A DNA stretch of 64,000 nucleotides from DSVQ01 sp964484765 (GTDB lineage Bacteria; Planctomycetota; Planctomycetia; Planctomycetales; Planctomycetaceae). Position numbers and translations under genes: made by a program. Position 1 is the first letter of the stretch, and each line of letters starts with the position of its first letter. The stretch covers positions 62,001 to 126,000 of the forward strand of contig CAZAGI010000013.1 of the NCBI GenBank assembly GCA_964484765.1. The letters run 5' to 3'. Below the pieces are notes generated by a model that saw nothing but the letters and a program-made list of their open reading frames with translations, ran no database searches and was not told the DNA's origin. Shown piece after piece: positions 1 through 8,986 of this stretch.

Positions 1-2
1 AA

Positions 3-1421
3 CTGGGGTTATTCACCATCAGCGGCGATGTCGGGCAGGGCTTGTGTTTGTGGATGCCCAAGGGGGCGACCGTCCGTTCTTTGCTCGAAGATTTCATCAA
101 GCACGAACTGTTGCGCCGCGGTTACCAGCCGGTCTACACCCCGCACATCGGCCGGGTGGAACTCTACGAAACCAGCGGCCATTTTCCGTACTACCGTGAT
201 TCCCAGTTCGCGCCGCTCTTCGGACATGACGGCGGCCAACTCGTCGACTTCTGGATTCGCAAGTTGCAGGATGGCGTGTTGTCCACCGAACAGGAAGCGA
301 ATTTGCTCGCGACCGCGGCATTGATGAATGTGGATGTGCGCGCGTACCCGAAGACCGGCAGTGCCGATGAGAAGCAGACCGTGCTCCGCGGTTGGGAACG
401 GCAGCAGGAACGGTATCTCCTCAAGCCGATGAACTGTCCGCATCACGTGCAGATTTACAAGGCCCAGCCGCGCAGCTACCGCGACTTGCCCGTGCGGCTT
501 GCCGAGTTCGGGACCGTCTACCGCCATGAACAATCCGGCGAACTCAACGGCATGCTGCGCGTCCGTGGGTTGACTCAGGATGACGCGCATCTGTTCTGCA
601 CTCCGGAGCAGGTCGAGCAGGAATTCAAGGACACCTTGGACCTTGTGAAGTTCGTGCTCGGCAGCGTCGGCCTCGACGACTACCGCGTGCAACTCTCCAG
701 CCGCGATCCGGCATCGGACAAATACGTCGGCTCACCGGAACTATGGGAGCACGCGCAGAACACCCTGCGGAAGGTGCTCACCGATTCGGGACTCAATTTC
801 ACCGAATGCCCCGGCGAAGCGGCGTTTTACGGGCCGAAGACCGACTTCATGGTCCGCGACGCCATCGGCCGCGAATGGCAGCTCGGTACTGTGCAGCTCG
901 ATTACAACCTGCCGGAACGCTTCCAGTTGGAGTACATCGGCGCGGACAACCAATCACACCGGCCAGTGATGATCCACCGCGCGCCGTTCGGTTCCATGGA
1001 ACGTTTCACCGGGATGCTTATCGAGCACTTCGCCGGCGCGTTCCCGTTGTGGCTCGCGCCGGAGCAAGTCCGCGTGATGTCGATCGGCGAGAAGTTCGAG
1101 GACTACGCGAAACAGGTCGAACAGCAGTTCCGCGCAGCCGGTTTCCGGGTCTCGTGTGATCTCCGCAGCAGCAAAATCAATGCGAAAGTCCGCGATGCGC
1201 AAGTGGAATTGGTGCCGTACATGCTCGTCGTCGGCGGCCGCGATGTCGAGAATGGCACCGTGTCCGTCCGCGATCGCATCGACGGTGAACTCGGCGCGCT
1301 GCCGATCGCCGATGCGATTGCCAAGCTGCGGGCCGAGATCGATCAGAAGGTCATCCGCCAAGTGAAGAAATCGACCTTCCAATCGTTCGATGCGGGGGCG
1401 GAACCGGCCAACGAATACTGA
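3..1421 (+). CDS. thrS: Threonyl-tRNA synthetase, 5'-truncated by the window edge
   Basis: Class II aminoacyl-tRNA synthetase that charges tRNA-Thr in the cytoplasm. The frame is open from base 3, and the first residues (LGLFTISGDVGQGL, then LWMPKG) are the usual start of the catalytic core, so the TGS and editing domains, if present, lie upstream of the window. Visible landmarks are the MNCPHH segment carrying the zinc-ligand Cys, the motif 2 region (EFGTVYRHEQSGEL, RVRGLTQDDAH), motif 3 (HRAPFGSMERFTG) and a C-terminal anticodon-binding domain starting near WLAPEQVRVM. The motif 3 variant RAPFGSMERF differs from the commoner RAILGSLERF but keeps the Arg. The gene ends 16 bases before the convergent neighbour. 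The identity is secure; only the N-terminus is missing. Confidence 0.97.
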   Translation: MGLFTISGDVGQGLCLWMPKGATVRSLLEDFIKHELLRRGYQPVYTPHIGRVELYETSGHFPYYRDSQFAPLFGHDGGQLVDFWIRKLQDGVLSTEQEANLLATAALMNVDVRAYPKTGSADEKQTVLRGWERQQERYLLKPMNCPHHVQIYKAQPRSYRDLPVRLAEFGTVYRHEQSGELNGMLRVRGLTQDDAHLFCTPEQVEQEFKDTLDLVKFVLGSVGLDDYRVQLSSRDPASDKYVGSPELWEHAQNTLRKVLTDSGLNFTECPGEAAFYGPKTDFMVRDAIGREWQLGTVQLDYNLPERFQLEYIGADNQSHRPVMIHRAPFGSMERFTGMLIEHFAGAFPLWLAPEQVRVMSIGEKFEDYAKQVEQQFRAAGFRVSCDLRSSKINAKVRDAQVELVPYMLVVGGRDVENGTVSVRDRIDGELGALPIADAIAKLRAEIDQKVIRQVKKSTFQSFDAGAEPANEY

Positions 1422-1437
1422 TCGCGTACCGCGCAGA

Positions 1438-1911
1438 TCAAGTTTTCTGCTGTTCCTGGGCTTCCGCGGCCTGTACGACCGCATGGACGAACAGCGCGAC
1501 TTGTCCAGGTGTGACGCCAGCCCGGTCGGCAACGGCGTGGGCGGATTTCGAAAAGTCCTCGCCGTCATTGAGGCGGCTGAACAAGTCGGCGGCGTGCGGC
1601 TGAATCCGCTCTACAGCTTCTTCTGTCAATTCGGGACGCGTTGCGTCCGGGGCAACAGGGGACATCCCGAGGCAGAACACGTACCGTCCGATGTTATTCA
1701 GCAGGAAGAAGGGCGTGACGATGAACGAGATCGTACCCCACCACCCGAGAAACAGCGTGGTTCCGGTCATGCCCCAGAAATGCTTGTTGATGCATGACTT
1801 GCACAGACGACCCTCAATCGATTTTGGAAACCGCACGAACAACGCGCCGATGTTCTGATGAAACGCGACATACTTCGTTTCGGCTTCGACACCGCAGTCC
1901 TGGCAGATCAT
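1438..1911 (-). CDS. Hypothetical zinc-ribbon membrane protein
   Basis: A 157-residue protein of unknown function. It opens with a CxxC pair (MICQDCG) and a second CxxC near residue 37 (RLCKSC), which together look like a small zinc ribbon. A hydrophobic stretch follows at about residues 50-82 (GTTLFLGWWGTISFIV, then TPFFLLNN) that could span the membrane once or twice. The C-terminal half is polar and rich in Ala, Glu and Gln, with no motif I recognise. It is convergent with thrS, and no SD is obvious. The family is not recognised; the zinc-ribbon plus membrane layout is what the sequence shows. Confidence 0.7.
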   Translation of the reverse strand: MICQDCGVEAETKYVAFHQNIGALFVRFPKSIEGRLCKSCINKHFWGMTGTTLFLGWWGTISFIVTPFFLLNNIGRYVFCLGMSPVAPDATRPELTEEAVERIQPHAADLFSRLNDGEDFSKSAHAVADRAGVTPGQVALFVHAVVQAAEAQEQQKT

Positions 1912-2480
1912 GGCGTGCCCTTAAGTTGTCGACATCCCACCAGCGGTCCTCTCAACAGCTGGTTCGCCGAATGGTACGCATCACACCATACTGAACAAAT
2001 TGGATCAAGCGGAGCGAGAGGGTCTTGAGTTCGGGGCGACGTCCACCAGTACGGGAAGTGGGAACGACAGGTCGGCCGTGTTCGCCCACGTCTGATCACG
2101 CATCCCGGATGCTGCGACGGACTTTTTAGCTCAGCGTGTTGCTCGCGTCGCAAGTCCTCATTCTGGCCATCGCCACAGCCCCTGTGAGATTCTGGTGGGG
2201 CGTCATCTCGAAAACTCTTGAGAAACTTTCTTCGATGCAACGCTTTGGGGACCTTGTCTCACCCGTAGTGTTTCGGTGCCGATCCAACATGGCACCTTCT
2301 CTGACAGTCTCATCAGATTGCTGTTCGTGATGAGCAAGTTCACCCTCATCAGGCGGCCGGGCAATCATCATCGAACAAAGTTCCTCACGGACTCCAATAC
2401 TCCGTGGATCGGCCGGACTTGCCGCCAGGACTAGAATCTCAATAGGTTGTTGTTCCACCGGAATTCTTGCGAGGTGCGTC
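1912..2480. other. Intergenic region with no supported gene
   Basis: About 570 bases between two divergent genes. Short open frames exist on both strands, but none has a convincing start, SD or protein-like composition. A TAGAAT hexamer lies at 2432-2437, 43 bases before the start of the downstream plus-strand gene, and is a candidate -10 box. A tagctcag string at 2127-2134 resembles a tRNA D-arm but no cloverleaf can be built around it. Confidence 0.5.
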
Positions 2481-3224
2481 ATGTCGTTGAGAGTGAGTGG
2501 TTTGGTCCTGATCTTGGTCGCCGGATTCGGTGCTGCAGCCCGAGGAGCGGAATTGCCGCCGGAGTTGCTGGCCGTGAAACAGCAGATCATCGACATCGCG
2601 GCGGCAAACACTACCAATACCTCGAATATTGCGGCGGTCCGCGATCAACTGGAACCCCTGATCGCCCAACTGGAAGCGTGGTTTGTTGAGAACCGCCCCA
2701 CCAACGAAGTGGCCCTCACTCAGGTCCCGTGGAAAAACCTCTGGTACGACGATCCGGATATTTCCTTTGACTTTACGTTCGGTCCGATCTCCGCAAGGCA
2801 ACCGCGCGATCGCATCTTTCAAGTTGTGGAGAACGGCTACTATTACAATGTTTCGGAGTTCGTATTGACCGTTTTCGGAACCGAGATCACCCTGCAAAAC
2901 TATCTGAAGGGGACCTACACGATCCTCGACCCCGCTGGACCAACGACCGACGGCCTACCACGGCGGAATGTCATCGCCTTAACATTCGTTTTCAATGGAG
3001 CGTTTTTTGGCCCCATCCCGAAAGTCATCCCGCTGTCATGGCTGGTGCGTGCTGTGGACGCGAAAAAGTATCCGCTGATCCAGATCCCCGGTCCGTACGG
3101 CGTCACCGGTCGGCTGTGGAATCGATATGTTGATTCCGATCTGCGTATTGCAGCCGGATTCAATACCGACCAGCCGGATGTGATCGATTTATATCTGTTG
3201 CAAAAAGTCCGGACCGCTGAATGA
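2481..3224 (+). CDS. Secreted hypothetical protein
   Basis: A 247-residue protein with a clear Sec signal peptide (positively charged start MSLR, hydrophobic core VSGLVLILVAGFG, then an Ala-rich cleavage region ending near ARGA), so it is probably periplasmic. The mature part starts with a helical segment (ELLAVKQQIIDIAAANTTN). It continues with a beta-rich region containing WKNLWYDDPD and DRIFQVVENGYYYNVSEF. That region vaguely recalls the PAP/fibrillin fold, where a lipocalin-like barrel has an IFQxxENGxxYN-type strand, but this is only a resemblance. The ATG at 2481 has a weak SD (gaggtg) eight bases upstream and fits the signal peptide. The function is unknown. Confidence 0.75.
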   Translation: MSLRVSGLVLILVAGFGAAARGAELPPELLAVKQQIIDIAAANTTNTSNIAAVRDQLEPLIAQLEAWFVENRPTNEVALTQVPWKNLWYDDPDISFDFTFGPISARQPRDRIFQVVENGYYYNVSEFVLTVFGTEITLQNYLKGTYTILDPAGPTTDGLPRRNVIALTFVFNGAFFGPIPKVIPLSWLVRAVDAKKYPLIQIPGPYGVTGRLWNRYVDSDLRIAAGFNTDQPDVIDLYLLQKVRTAE

Positions 3225-3330
3225 ACGATTCGGTGATGGAAGTGTCCAATCACACACGTTTCTGGACTCCTCGTTCGGTACAATGGGAGGAGTCTGGTGC
3301 GAGTGATTGTCCATAGTCCGGGAGTATCCC

Positions 3331-3798
3331 ATGATCGCCATCAAGAAAATCTTGTTCCCCACGGATCTGAGCGATGCGGCGGCGGAAGCCCAGTTGTATG
3401 CGTGTGCCCTGGCGGAACAATTCGGGGCGGAGCTGCATATTCTGTCGGTGATGCAGGACATGTCCCTGGTCTCGCCGGACCCGAACATGCCGTGGGTGAT
3501 CCCAGCCAGCAGCCTCGAAGAGATTCGTGCGAGTCTCGAATCGGCGCTGAAGGCGATTCCCGATCCGCAATGGGCCGCGGGAAAAACGATTCATCGTGTT
3601 CTGCGAACCGGCACACCGTTTCTGGAAGTCGTGCGGTACGCGCAAGAAGCAGACATTGATGTCATTGTCGTGGGGACTCACGGCCGCAGCGGCTTGACGC
3701 ACATGCTGCTGGGCAGCACGGCAGAAAGAATCGTCCGCAAGGCTCCGTGCCCGGTGCTGACCGTCCATCCCAAGGGACACCAGTTTGTCACGCCGTGA
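3331..3798 (+). CDS. Universal stress protein, UspA family
   Basis: A cytoplasmic nucleotide-binding stress protein of 155 residues, the normal length for a single Usp domain. The N-terminal strand IKKILFPTDLSDAA carries the conserved Asp. The C-terminal segment GTHGRSGLTHMLLGSTAERI matches the Gx2Gx9G(S/T) ATP-binding signature of ATP-binding Usp proteins and is followed by the usual APCPVLTVH strand. The ATG at 3331 is preferred because a GGGAG SD sits seven bases upstream. It stands alone between divergent or convergent neighbours, so no partner can be inferred. Confidence 0.93.
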   Translation: MIAIKKILFPTDLSDAAAEAQLYACALAEQFGAELHILSVMQDMSLVSPDPNMPWVIPASSLEEIRASLESALKAIPDPQWAAGKTIHRVLRTGTPFLEVVRYAQEADIDVIVVGTHGRSGLTHMLLGSTAERIVRKAPCPVLTVHPKGHQFVTP

Positions 3799-3822
3799 GC
3801 GATCCGGGAACGTCGATACTGG

Positions 3823-4731
3823 TTAAATGACCCGGTTGAGTTGCCGTTGGGTCGCATCGTGCACGTGCAATTGATTGCGCCCGACCGTTTGCGACTTGGC
3901 CAGCGCTTCGCCGGCGCGGTCCATCGGCAGAGAACTTGGCTCTCCGGGTAAGCACACGCCGTAGCCAAAACTGGCCGTGACGATCAATTCCGGTCCCGAT
4001 TCATCGAGGCGAAACGGATGTTGGCGGACCGCGCTACGGATGGCTTCGGCAAGACGGGCTCCCGCCATGGGGGAGACCGCAGGGATCAGCACGCCGAACA
4101 ATTCGGGCGTGATACGGCAGATGAGATCGTCGCCGCGAGAGGCATGTTGAATGACTTCGCCCAGCCGCTGTTGCAAACGCTCGACAACGGCTGCGCCAAA
4201 TCGCCGCTGCAGTTGATCGCTCTTGTCCATTCGCACGAGCAACAACCCGCTGGGATGAGCCTGCGCTGTTGTAGCTTCGAGCATTCGTCCCAGGTTTTCA
4301 TCGAAATGGGCCCGCTGGGGCTGCCCGGCCGATTCACTTGCGCTGGGTAGCCATTCGACACGGAAGGGCTTGAGGTTGGGACGCGGAGCGGCGGTCTCGG
4401 GTGGGTCTTCCACGGGAGCGTGCCGTTCTGCGGTTTGTCGCCAGGCGTCCTGAAAGCGATGTCGTGCCTGGTCTAATTGTTCCCATGCCGTCGTCGAGAG
4501 TTTCCCCCCCGCTGCGACATTCAGGAGCTTGCACATCCGCTCTACACGGGCCAGTTCGTCCAGCATTAATTGGTGGAGGGTTTGCACGCGCCGTGCCGCG
4601 CGGCGCAAGGCCCATTCCTGCAACCACGGCGCACACATCAGCCCCGCGATGAAGGCACTGACAGTCGCCACCATTAACAGGCCACACAGGCCCGTCACGA
4701 CGAGTGATGACGTTGCCGTTTCAAACTCCAT
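3823..4731 (-). CDS. Membrane-anchored protein with a degenerate GGDEF domain
   Basis: A 302-residue protein with one N-terminal transmembrane segment (LVVTGLCGLLMVATVSAFIAG, about residues 10-30), a helical and probably coiled-coil middle (about 40-105), and a C-terminal domain with the GGDEF fold. The fold is recognised from LLLVRMDKSDQLQRRFG near its start, FGVLIPAV, and a C-terminal ASFGYGV strand followed by AGEALAKSQTVGRNQL. The signature loop that should read GG(D/E)EF is TPELF, so the catalytic Gly-Gly and acidic residues are missing. Diguanylate cyclase activity is therefore unlikely, and a binding or structural role is more plausible. The ATG at 4731 puts the membrane helix near the start. 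Confidence 0.82.
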   Translation of the reverse strand: MEFETATSSLVVTGLCGLLMVATVSAFIAGLMCAPWLQEWALRRAARRVQTLHQLMLDELARVERMCKLLNVAAGGKLSTTAWEQLDQARHRFQDAWRQTAERHAPVEDPPETAAPRPNLKPFRVEWLPSASESAGQPQRAHFDENLGRMLEATTAQAHPSGLLLVRMDKSDQLQRRFGAAVVERLQQRLGEVIQHASRGDDLICRITPELFGVLIPAVSPMAGARLAEAIRSAVRQHPFRLDESGPELIVTASFGYGVCLPGEPSSLPMDRAGEALAKSQTVGRNQLHVHDATQRQLNRVI

Positions 4732-4980
4732 GGATGCGTCCGCAGTGGGGAATCAAGCGACGCGACGTGGATTCCCGTCGCAGCGGCAGCGCAGTCTGCC
4801 ACGGTTAAATCGTAGCTCAATGGCCACAACGCGGCGTGAAAATGGACTCCATTGCCGCTGCCGACGGACCGATCGTGTCAGAAATACCGGTCGTACCGAT
4901 CCCAAGACAGGCTGCGCTGCGTGCTACGGCACTGGCAGAGCTAGTACCACGCCGGTCTGCCAGCGGCAGACCGATTCGCT

Positions 4981-7900
4981 TCAAGGTGATTTCGATGGAA
5001 CCGCCGAGTTCTTCAGGAACGCGATCAGGTCGGCCATGTTTTCGGGAGTGACCAGCGTTTCCAGATTCTCCGGCATCACCGACGTGCCGGTACCGGCGAG
5101 ATCTTCGATATCACGGCGCAGAACCGTTTCCGTGGTGCCATCCGGTCGTTTGAGAGTCACGCTTGTCGGACCGTCGTCGACAATCAGTCCGAACAGGACA
5201 CGACCAGCCGTCGTTTCGAGTGTGTACCCTAGATACGCCGGGGCAACTTCTCGGCTGGGATCGAGAATGTTGATCAGCAGTTGCTCGGGGTTCCAAGCCC
5301 GGATCGTCGCGAGGTTTGGTCCGACGTCCTTCGATCCCAGTTCACCCGAACGGTGACAGTTCACGCACGCCCGCTCGAAGACGGCGCGGCCACGCCCGGC
5401 GTCGCCACTGAGAGACAGTGCCGGTTGATATTTCTCGACGACGATCTTGCGTGGTCCGGAAGCGGCGCTGCCGAAGTATTTGTCAGCCAGTTCTTTCACC
5501 TGCGGGATGGTGCTGAGCATGAGCAGCCGGCGTTGGGCGAACGGAATCTGGCTGGCGGGAATCGTCCCTGAGTCGACTGCCTGCAACAACGGCAGCGCCC
5601 GTGTGCGGACGGAAAGCATCGCTTGCACCACGTCTTCCCGCACTGCGGGCGTAAAGGTTCGCCAGTGCTGCAGCAGCAACGCGGCCACATCGGTGTCGGT
5701 GAAGCCCGCGAGAACATTCACGGCGGCCCGTTGCACCTCTTGCGGTTCACCCGGTTCAAGAAATCTTGCCACATCGTCACGAATACGAGCGAAATCGTCA
5801 TAGCCCAGCAAGGCGATCGCTTGCACCCGATCTTGCGCTGACAGTGCACGATCCGCAGCGGTCTTGGTTGCGTGGGTCATCACGCCATCGATCACCGAAT
5901 GCGCGGGAGAGATCGTCGCACCACTGCGCAAACTTTTCCCGGAGCGTTTGAGCCCATCGCCGATGCCGCGGCAGAGTTCGATGAGCACCGCATCGGCAGG
6001 TGCCGTCGTCGTGAAGGCCCGCAACACACGCGCGATCTCGGATGGTTCGCCGCGGACACCGACGAGACTGGACAACTCGCGGAGCAGCGCCGCGGCTTCC
6101 CGGCGATGGGTAAAATCGCGATCATCAAGCAGGTGGGCGAGGAGTTTCCCGCTCGTGTCAGTGACGGAACTCAGCACGGCCGTACGGACCCACGGGTCGG
6201 CGGCGTCCCTCTTGGCGATGATCGCGATGCCCTCGTGAATCGCAGGCGTTGCTGGAAACTCGCCCAGCGTCATTGCCGCCTGGAACCGTACGCGAATCGC
6301 GGGATCACTGGCCCGTGCCAATACGGCACCGGTCACGTTGGCATCGGTGGTAAACGCCTCGGCCAGCAGCACGGCATGCTCGCGCACTTCCGCCTGGCGA
6401 TCAAACAGTCCAAACAGCACGTCTTCAGGCAAGAGTGCGCCGAGACCCCGCAGCGTCCACAATGCCTGCAATCGGCCCAGTGGCGACTGCGTGTTCCGCA
6501 ACAGCGCGCGCACCTTCTCGGCCGCGTCGACATCCTGTTGTTCGAACAGCAACCGTTGGGCGGTTTCGCGCCACCAGGCGTGGGGATTCGCCAGCTGCGC
6601 CACCAGTTCGTCTGTCGTCGCCTGGCCCAACCGCGGCGGCTTGATCGCTTCGAAACCTGGCGGTGTGAGACGCCAGATGCGGCCGAAATCGCGTCCGGAT
6701 TCGAGATCGACCGCGGCGTGAATGTCTTCGGGAATGCTCCAGGGATGCTCGATATTTTCGCGGTACATATCGAGAACATGCAGCGTGCCATCGGGCGCGT
6801 TGACGAAATTGACCGGACGGAACCAGTTGTCGGTCGACGCCACCATTTCTGCCTGTCCATCCACCCGCGCGGCTTTGAAGGTGACACCGTCCGGAGTGAG
6901 CTGCAGTCGGTAAAAGAGATTGCTGGAACTTTCACAGACGAAAATGTTCCCGCGATATTTTTCGGGATAGGCTGTCCCACGGTAACTGGTCACACCGCTG
7001 GAGGACGTCACCACACCGGCGCCGACGAGCTCGCTGCGGGGCATGGCAATGTCACGCTCTCCCGCCCAGCGTCTGGCCCGAAGATCACGCCAGAGTTCCG
7101 GCGGCGAAATGCGATAGACCGGCAATTGATCGCCAGCTTCCGCCATGTCATGAATGGGGCTGCGGGCGGCAAGAAACTTGTTGCGTGCGAGATAACGATT
7201 CTGAATGACGATGTGCTGCGCCGGATTGCGGATGTTGCATAGAAAGCGGTTGCCCCAGTCATCGAACGAACCACCGAACCGCGCGCCACCAGAGAGGAGT
7301 TCGAGCTCTTCCGTCATGGGATCGATACGGAAATCATTCCGCGTGAGCACGGCAGGCTTGGCATCGGGCTGATCGCCCCGCCGCACTTGACCGCCGTTGG
7401 TCCCACCGGCACCGTGAATGTGATTGTCCAATCCCCATACGAGATTGTTCATCACGGCTTGGACGTTGAGCTTGCGAAACCCCGTGAGCACCTTGCGGCG
7501 TTCGTCGGCCTTGCCATCGCCGTCATGATCCTTGAGGTACCAGATGTCCGGCGTTGCCGCGACAAACACGCCCCCCATCCAGCAGGCAACTCCGGTGGGC
7601 CACGACAGGCCATCGGCAAACACCGTGCTCTTGTCGAAGACACCGTCACCATCGGTGTCTTCCAGCAGCCGCACACGGCCGATCGGGTCGTCGGTCGGGT
7701 TTTCCTGGTTCGGCTTATGTTTGGCTTTGTTGGTGTAGGGATAGTCGCGCATCTCGCAGACGTACGCGCGGCCGTTTTCGTCGTACGTCATCGCCACCGG
7801 ACTCGCCACCAGCGGTTCGGCGGCGAGCAAGTCCATGCGAAAGCCGTCGAGGACGCGAAATGTTTTCGCGGCTTCTAAGGGTGGTGTCGGCGGCACTCGC

Positions 7901-8034
7901 GGCAGCATGTCCTTGACGGCACCTTTGTCCGGCGGAGAATAGATCGTCTTCGGTTCCGCGGCGGAAAGACCCTGGCTCGCACCCACAACGGCGACCATCA
8001 TGATCGCCGGGCGTGCGATGCTGATACTGCGCAT
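4981..8034 (-). CDS. Secreted PVC-type propeller/HEAT/CxxCH haem protein
   Basis: A 1017-residue exported protein of the planctomycete 'membrane-bound dehydrogenase' type. In order: a signal peptide (to about residue 25); a beta-propeller with repeated DxDGDG(V/K) loops such as EDTDGDGVFDKS and KDHDGDGKADERR; the NNLVWGLDNHIHG segment typical of this family; a long HEAT-repeat region (about 480-850); and a C-terminal class I cytochrome domain with CVNCH at 890-894 and a candidate axial Met near GTSVMPENL. Members of this family are thought to oxidise sugars or other carbohydrates in the periplasm, passing electrons to the haem, but substrates are mostly unknown. It is followed downstream by a degenerate GGDEF gene; no operon partner is evident. 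Confidence 0.92.
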   Translation of the reverse strand: MRSISIARPAIMMVAVVGASQGLSAAEPKTIYSPPDKGAVKDMLPRVPPTPPLEAAKTFRVLDGFRMDLLAAEPLVASPVAMTYDENGRAYVCEMRDYPYTNKAKHKPNQENPTDDPIGRVRLLEDTDGDGVFDKSTVFADGLSWPTGVACWMGGVFVAATPDIWYLKDHDGDGKADERRKVLTGFRKLNVQAVMNNLVWGLDNHIHGAGGTNGGQVRRGDQPDAKPAVLTRNDFRIDPMTEELELLSGGARFGGSFDDWGNRFLCNIRNPAQHIVIQNRYLARNKFLAARSPIHDMAEAGDQLPVYRISPPELWRDLRARRWAGERDIAMPRSELVGAGVVTSSSGVTSYRGTAYPEKYRGNIFVCESSSNLFYRLQLTPDGVTFKAARVDGQAEMVASTDNWFRPVNFVNAPDGTLHVLDMYRENIEHPWSIPEDIHAAVDLESGRDFGRIWRLTPPGFEAIKPPRLGQATTDELVAQLANPHAWWRETAQRLLFEQQDVDAAEKVRALLRNTQSPLGRLQALWTLRGLGALLPEDVLFGLFDRQAEVREHAVLLAEAFTTDANVTGAVLARASDPAIRVRFQAAMTLGEFPATPAIHEGIAIIAKRDAADPWVRTAVLSSVTDTSGKLLAHLLDDRDFTHRREAAALLRELSSLVGVRGEPSEIARVLRAFTTTAPADAVLIELCRGIGDGLKRSGKSLRSGATISPAHSVIDGVMTHATKTAADRALSAQDRVQAIALLGYDDFARIRDDVARFLEPGEPQEVQRAAVNVLAGFTDTDVAALLLQHWRTFTPAVREDVVQAMLSVRTRALPLLQAVDSGTIPASQIPFAQRRLLMLSTIPQVKELADKYFGSAASGPRKIVVEKYQPALSLSGDAGRGRAVFERACVNCHRSGELGSKDVGPNLATIRAWNPEQLLINILDPSREVAPAYLGYTLETTAGRVLFGLIVDDGPTSVTLKRPDGTTETVLRRDIEDLAGTGTSVMPENLETLVTPENMADLIAFLKNSAVPSKSP

Positions 8035-8107
8035 AAATTCCGGCCTCGCTGCAAGTCACATCAACAAATTTGCGGGGAGACGAAGTCACCCTGGTCGCCA
8101 AGAAGGA

Positions 8108-8986
8108 TCACGACGTCGCTTTCAAGAAACGCTGCGCATTCTCCGAGCACACGGCCTGGCGCTGCGCTTCACCGAGTTCCGATTCCTGTAGCTTCAATTT
8201 CGCGGATTCGAAGTAGAAGAAAGGGGCGTGAGATCCGAAGCACAGCGATTCCAGCGGCAGTTTTTCCAACAGATGAGCGATTCCGTTCACGCCTTCCAGC
8301 ATTGCGATCTCGAACCGCACTCCCGCAGCAGCGAGTCTCAGCACGGGTTCACCTTTCAGGGTCCGAAACGCATTCAACAACTGTACGCGGGCTTTGGGAA
8401 CCGATTTCAGCACGTCGAGCAACGGGGCGGTGTCAGTCGGCGGGACATTCACCAACGGGTGGATCGTCCGTTCTTCTTCCATGATGACGGAGATCTGCAC
8501 CAGCAAGCCGCGCTCCGTCGCCTGCCGCAAGAGACGCTCGAACACCGCGTCGCTGATTTTGTAACCGTGATAATTCGGATGCAGCCGAATTCCTGGCATG
8601 CGATGGACTTCGACACACCTCCGCAGGTCTTCTTCCCATCCGGGCAGTGTGGGGTTGATGGTTCCTATCGGCACGAGAGACCCCGGCGCGTGTCGGCCGC
8701 ATTCCTCCGCAAGGCGGGCATTGACGCTCGAAAGATCCTTGTGCAAGAGTGCGTCAAAGCTGCCTGCCCAGGCTTGTGTGACCCCGTGGCTGCGAAGTTT
8801 CTCCATGATCGCCGGTGTCGAGGCCAGACGGTGATGTCGGAACGGCCAGACGCCGAGCGAGACGTTGGTGTCGATCAGCGCTGCACCCTCCGCCGCGTGG
8901 GCCCTCGCGGCAAATGCCAACGTCGATGATGCAAACGCTGTCGCATGCAAAAACGCCCGACGTGATACTTCAATCGGCTCACTCAC
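8108..8986 (-). CDS. Tat-exported amidohydrolase-2 family protein
   Basis: A 292-residue metal-dependent hydrolase of the amidohydrolase-2 (TIM-barrel) type. The N-terminus has a twin-arginine signal (SRRAFLHATAF, then an Ala-rich region), so it is probably exported folded. IDTNVSLGVWPFRHH, GIRLHPNYHGYKI and CFGSHAPFFYFES correspond to the beta-1, middle and late strands of the barrel. The usual DxHxH of strand 1 is changed to DTNVS, so metal binding may be altered. The start is a GTG that overlaps the stop of the upstream amidohydrolase (GTGA), indicating translational coupling. The substrate is unknown. Confidence 0.85.
   Translation of the reverse strand: MSEPIEVSRRAFLHATAFASSTLAFAARAHAAEGAALIDTNVSLGVWPFRHHRLASTPAIMEKLRSHGVTQAWAGSFDALLHKDLSSVNARLAEECGRHAPGSLVPIGTINPTLPGWEEDLRRCVEVHRMPGIRLHPNYHGYKISDAVFERLLRQATERGLLVQISVIMEEERTIHPLVNVPPTDTAPLLDVLKSVPKARVQLLNAFRTLKGEPVLRLAAAGVRFEIAMLEGVNGIAHLLEKLPLESLCFGSHAPFFYFESAKLKLQESELGEAQRQAVCSENAQRFLKATS

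Noticed and set aside
2127..2134. tagctcag, a tRNA D-arm-like string (a similar one at 4813-4820)
   Set aside because: No matching acceptor stem, anticodon arm or T-arm could be built around either.
5872..7242. Open frame of over 450 codons on the plus strand
   Set aside because: It is opposite the PVC-type haem protein; His- and Arg-rich composition marks it as a shadow frame.
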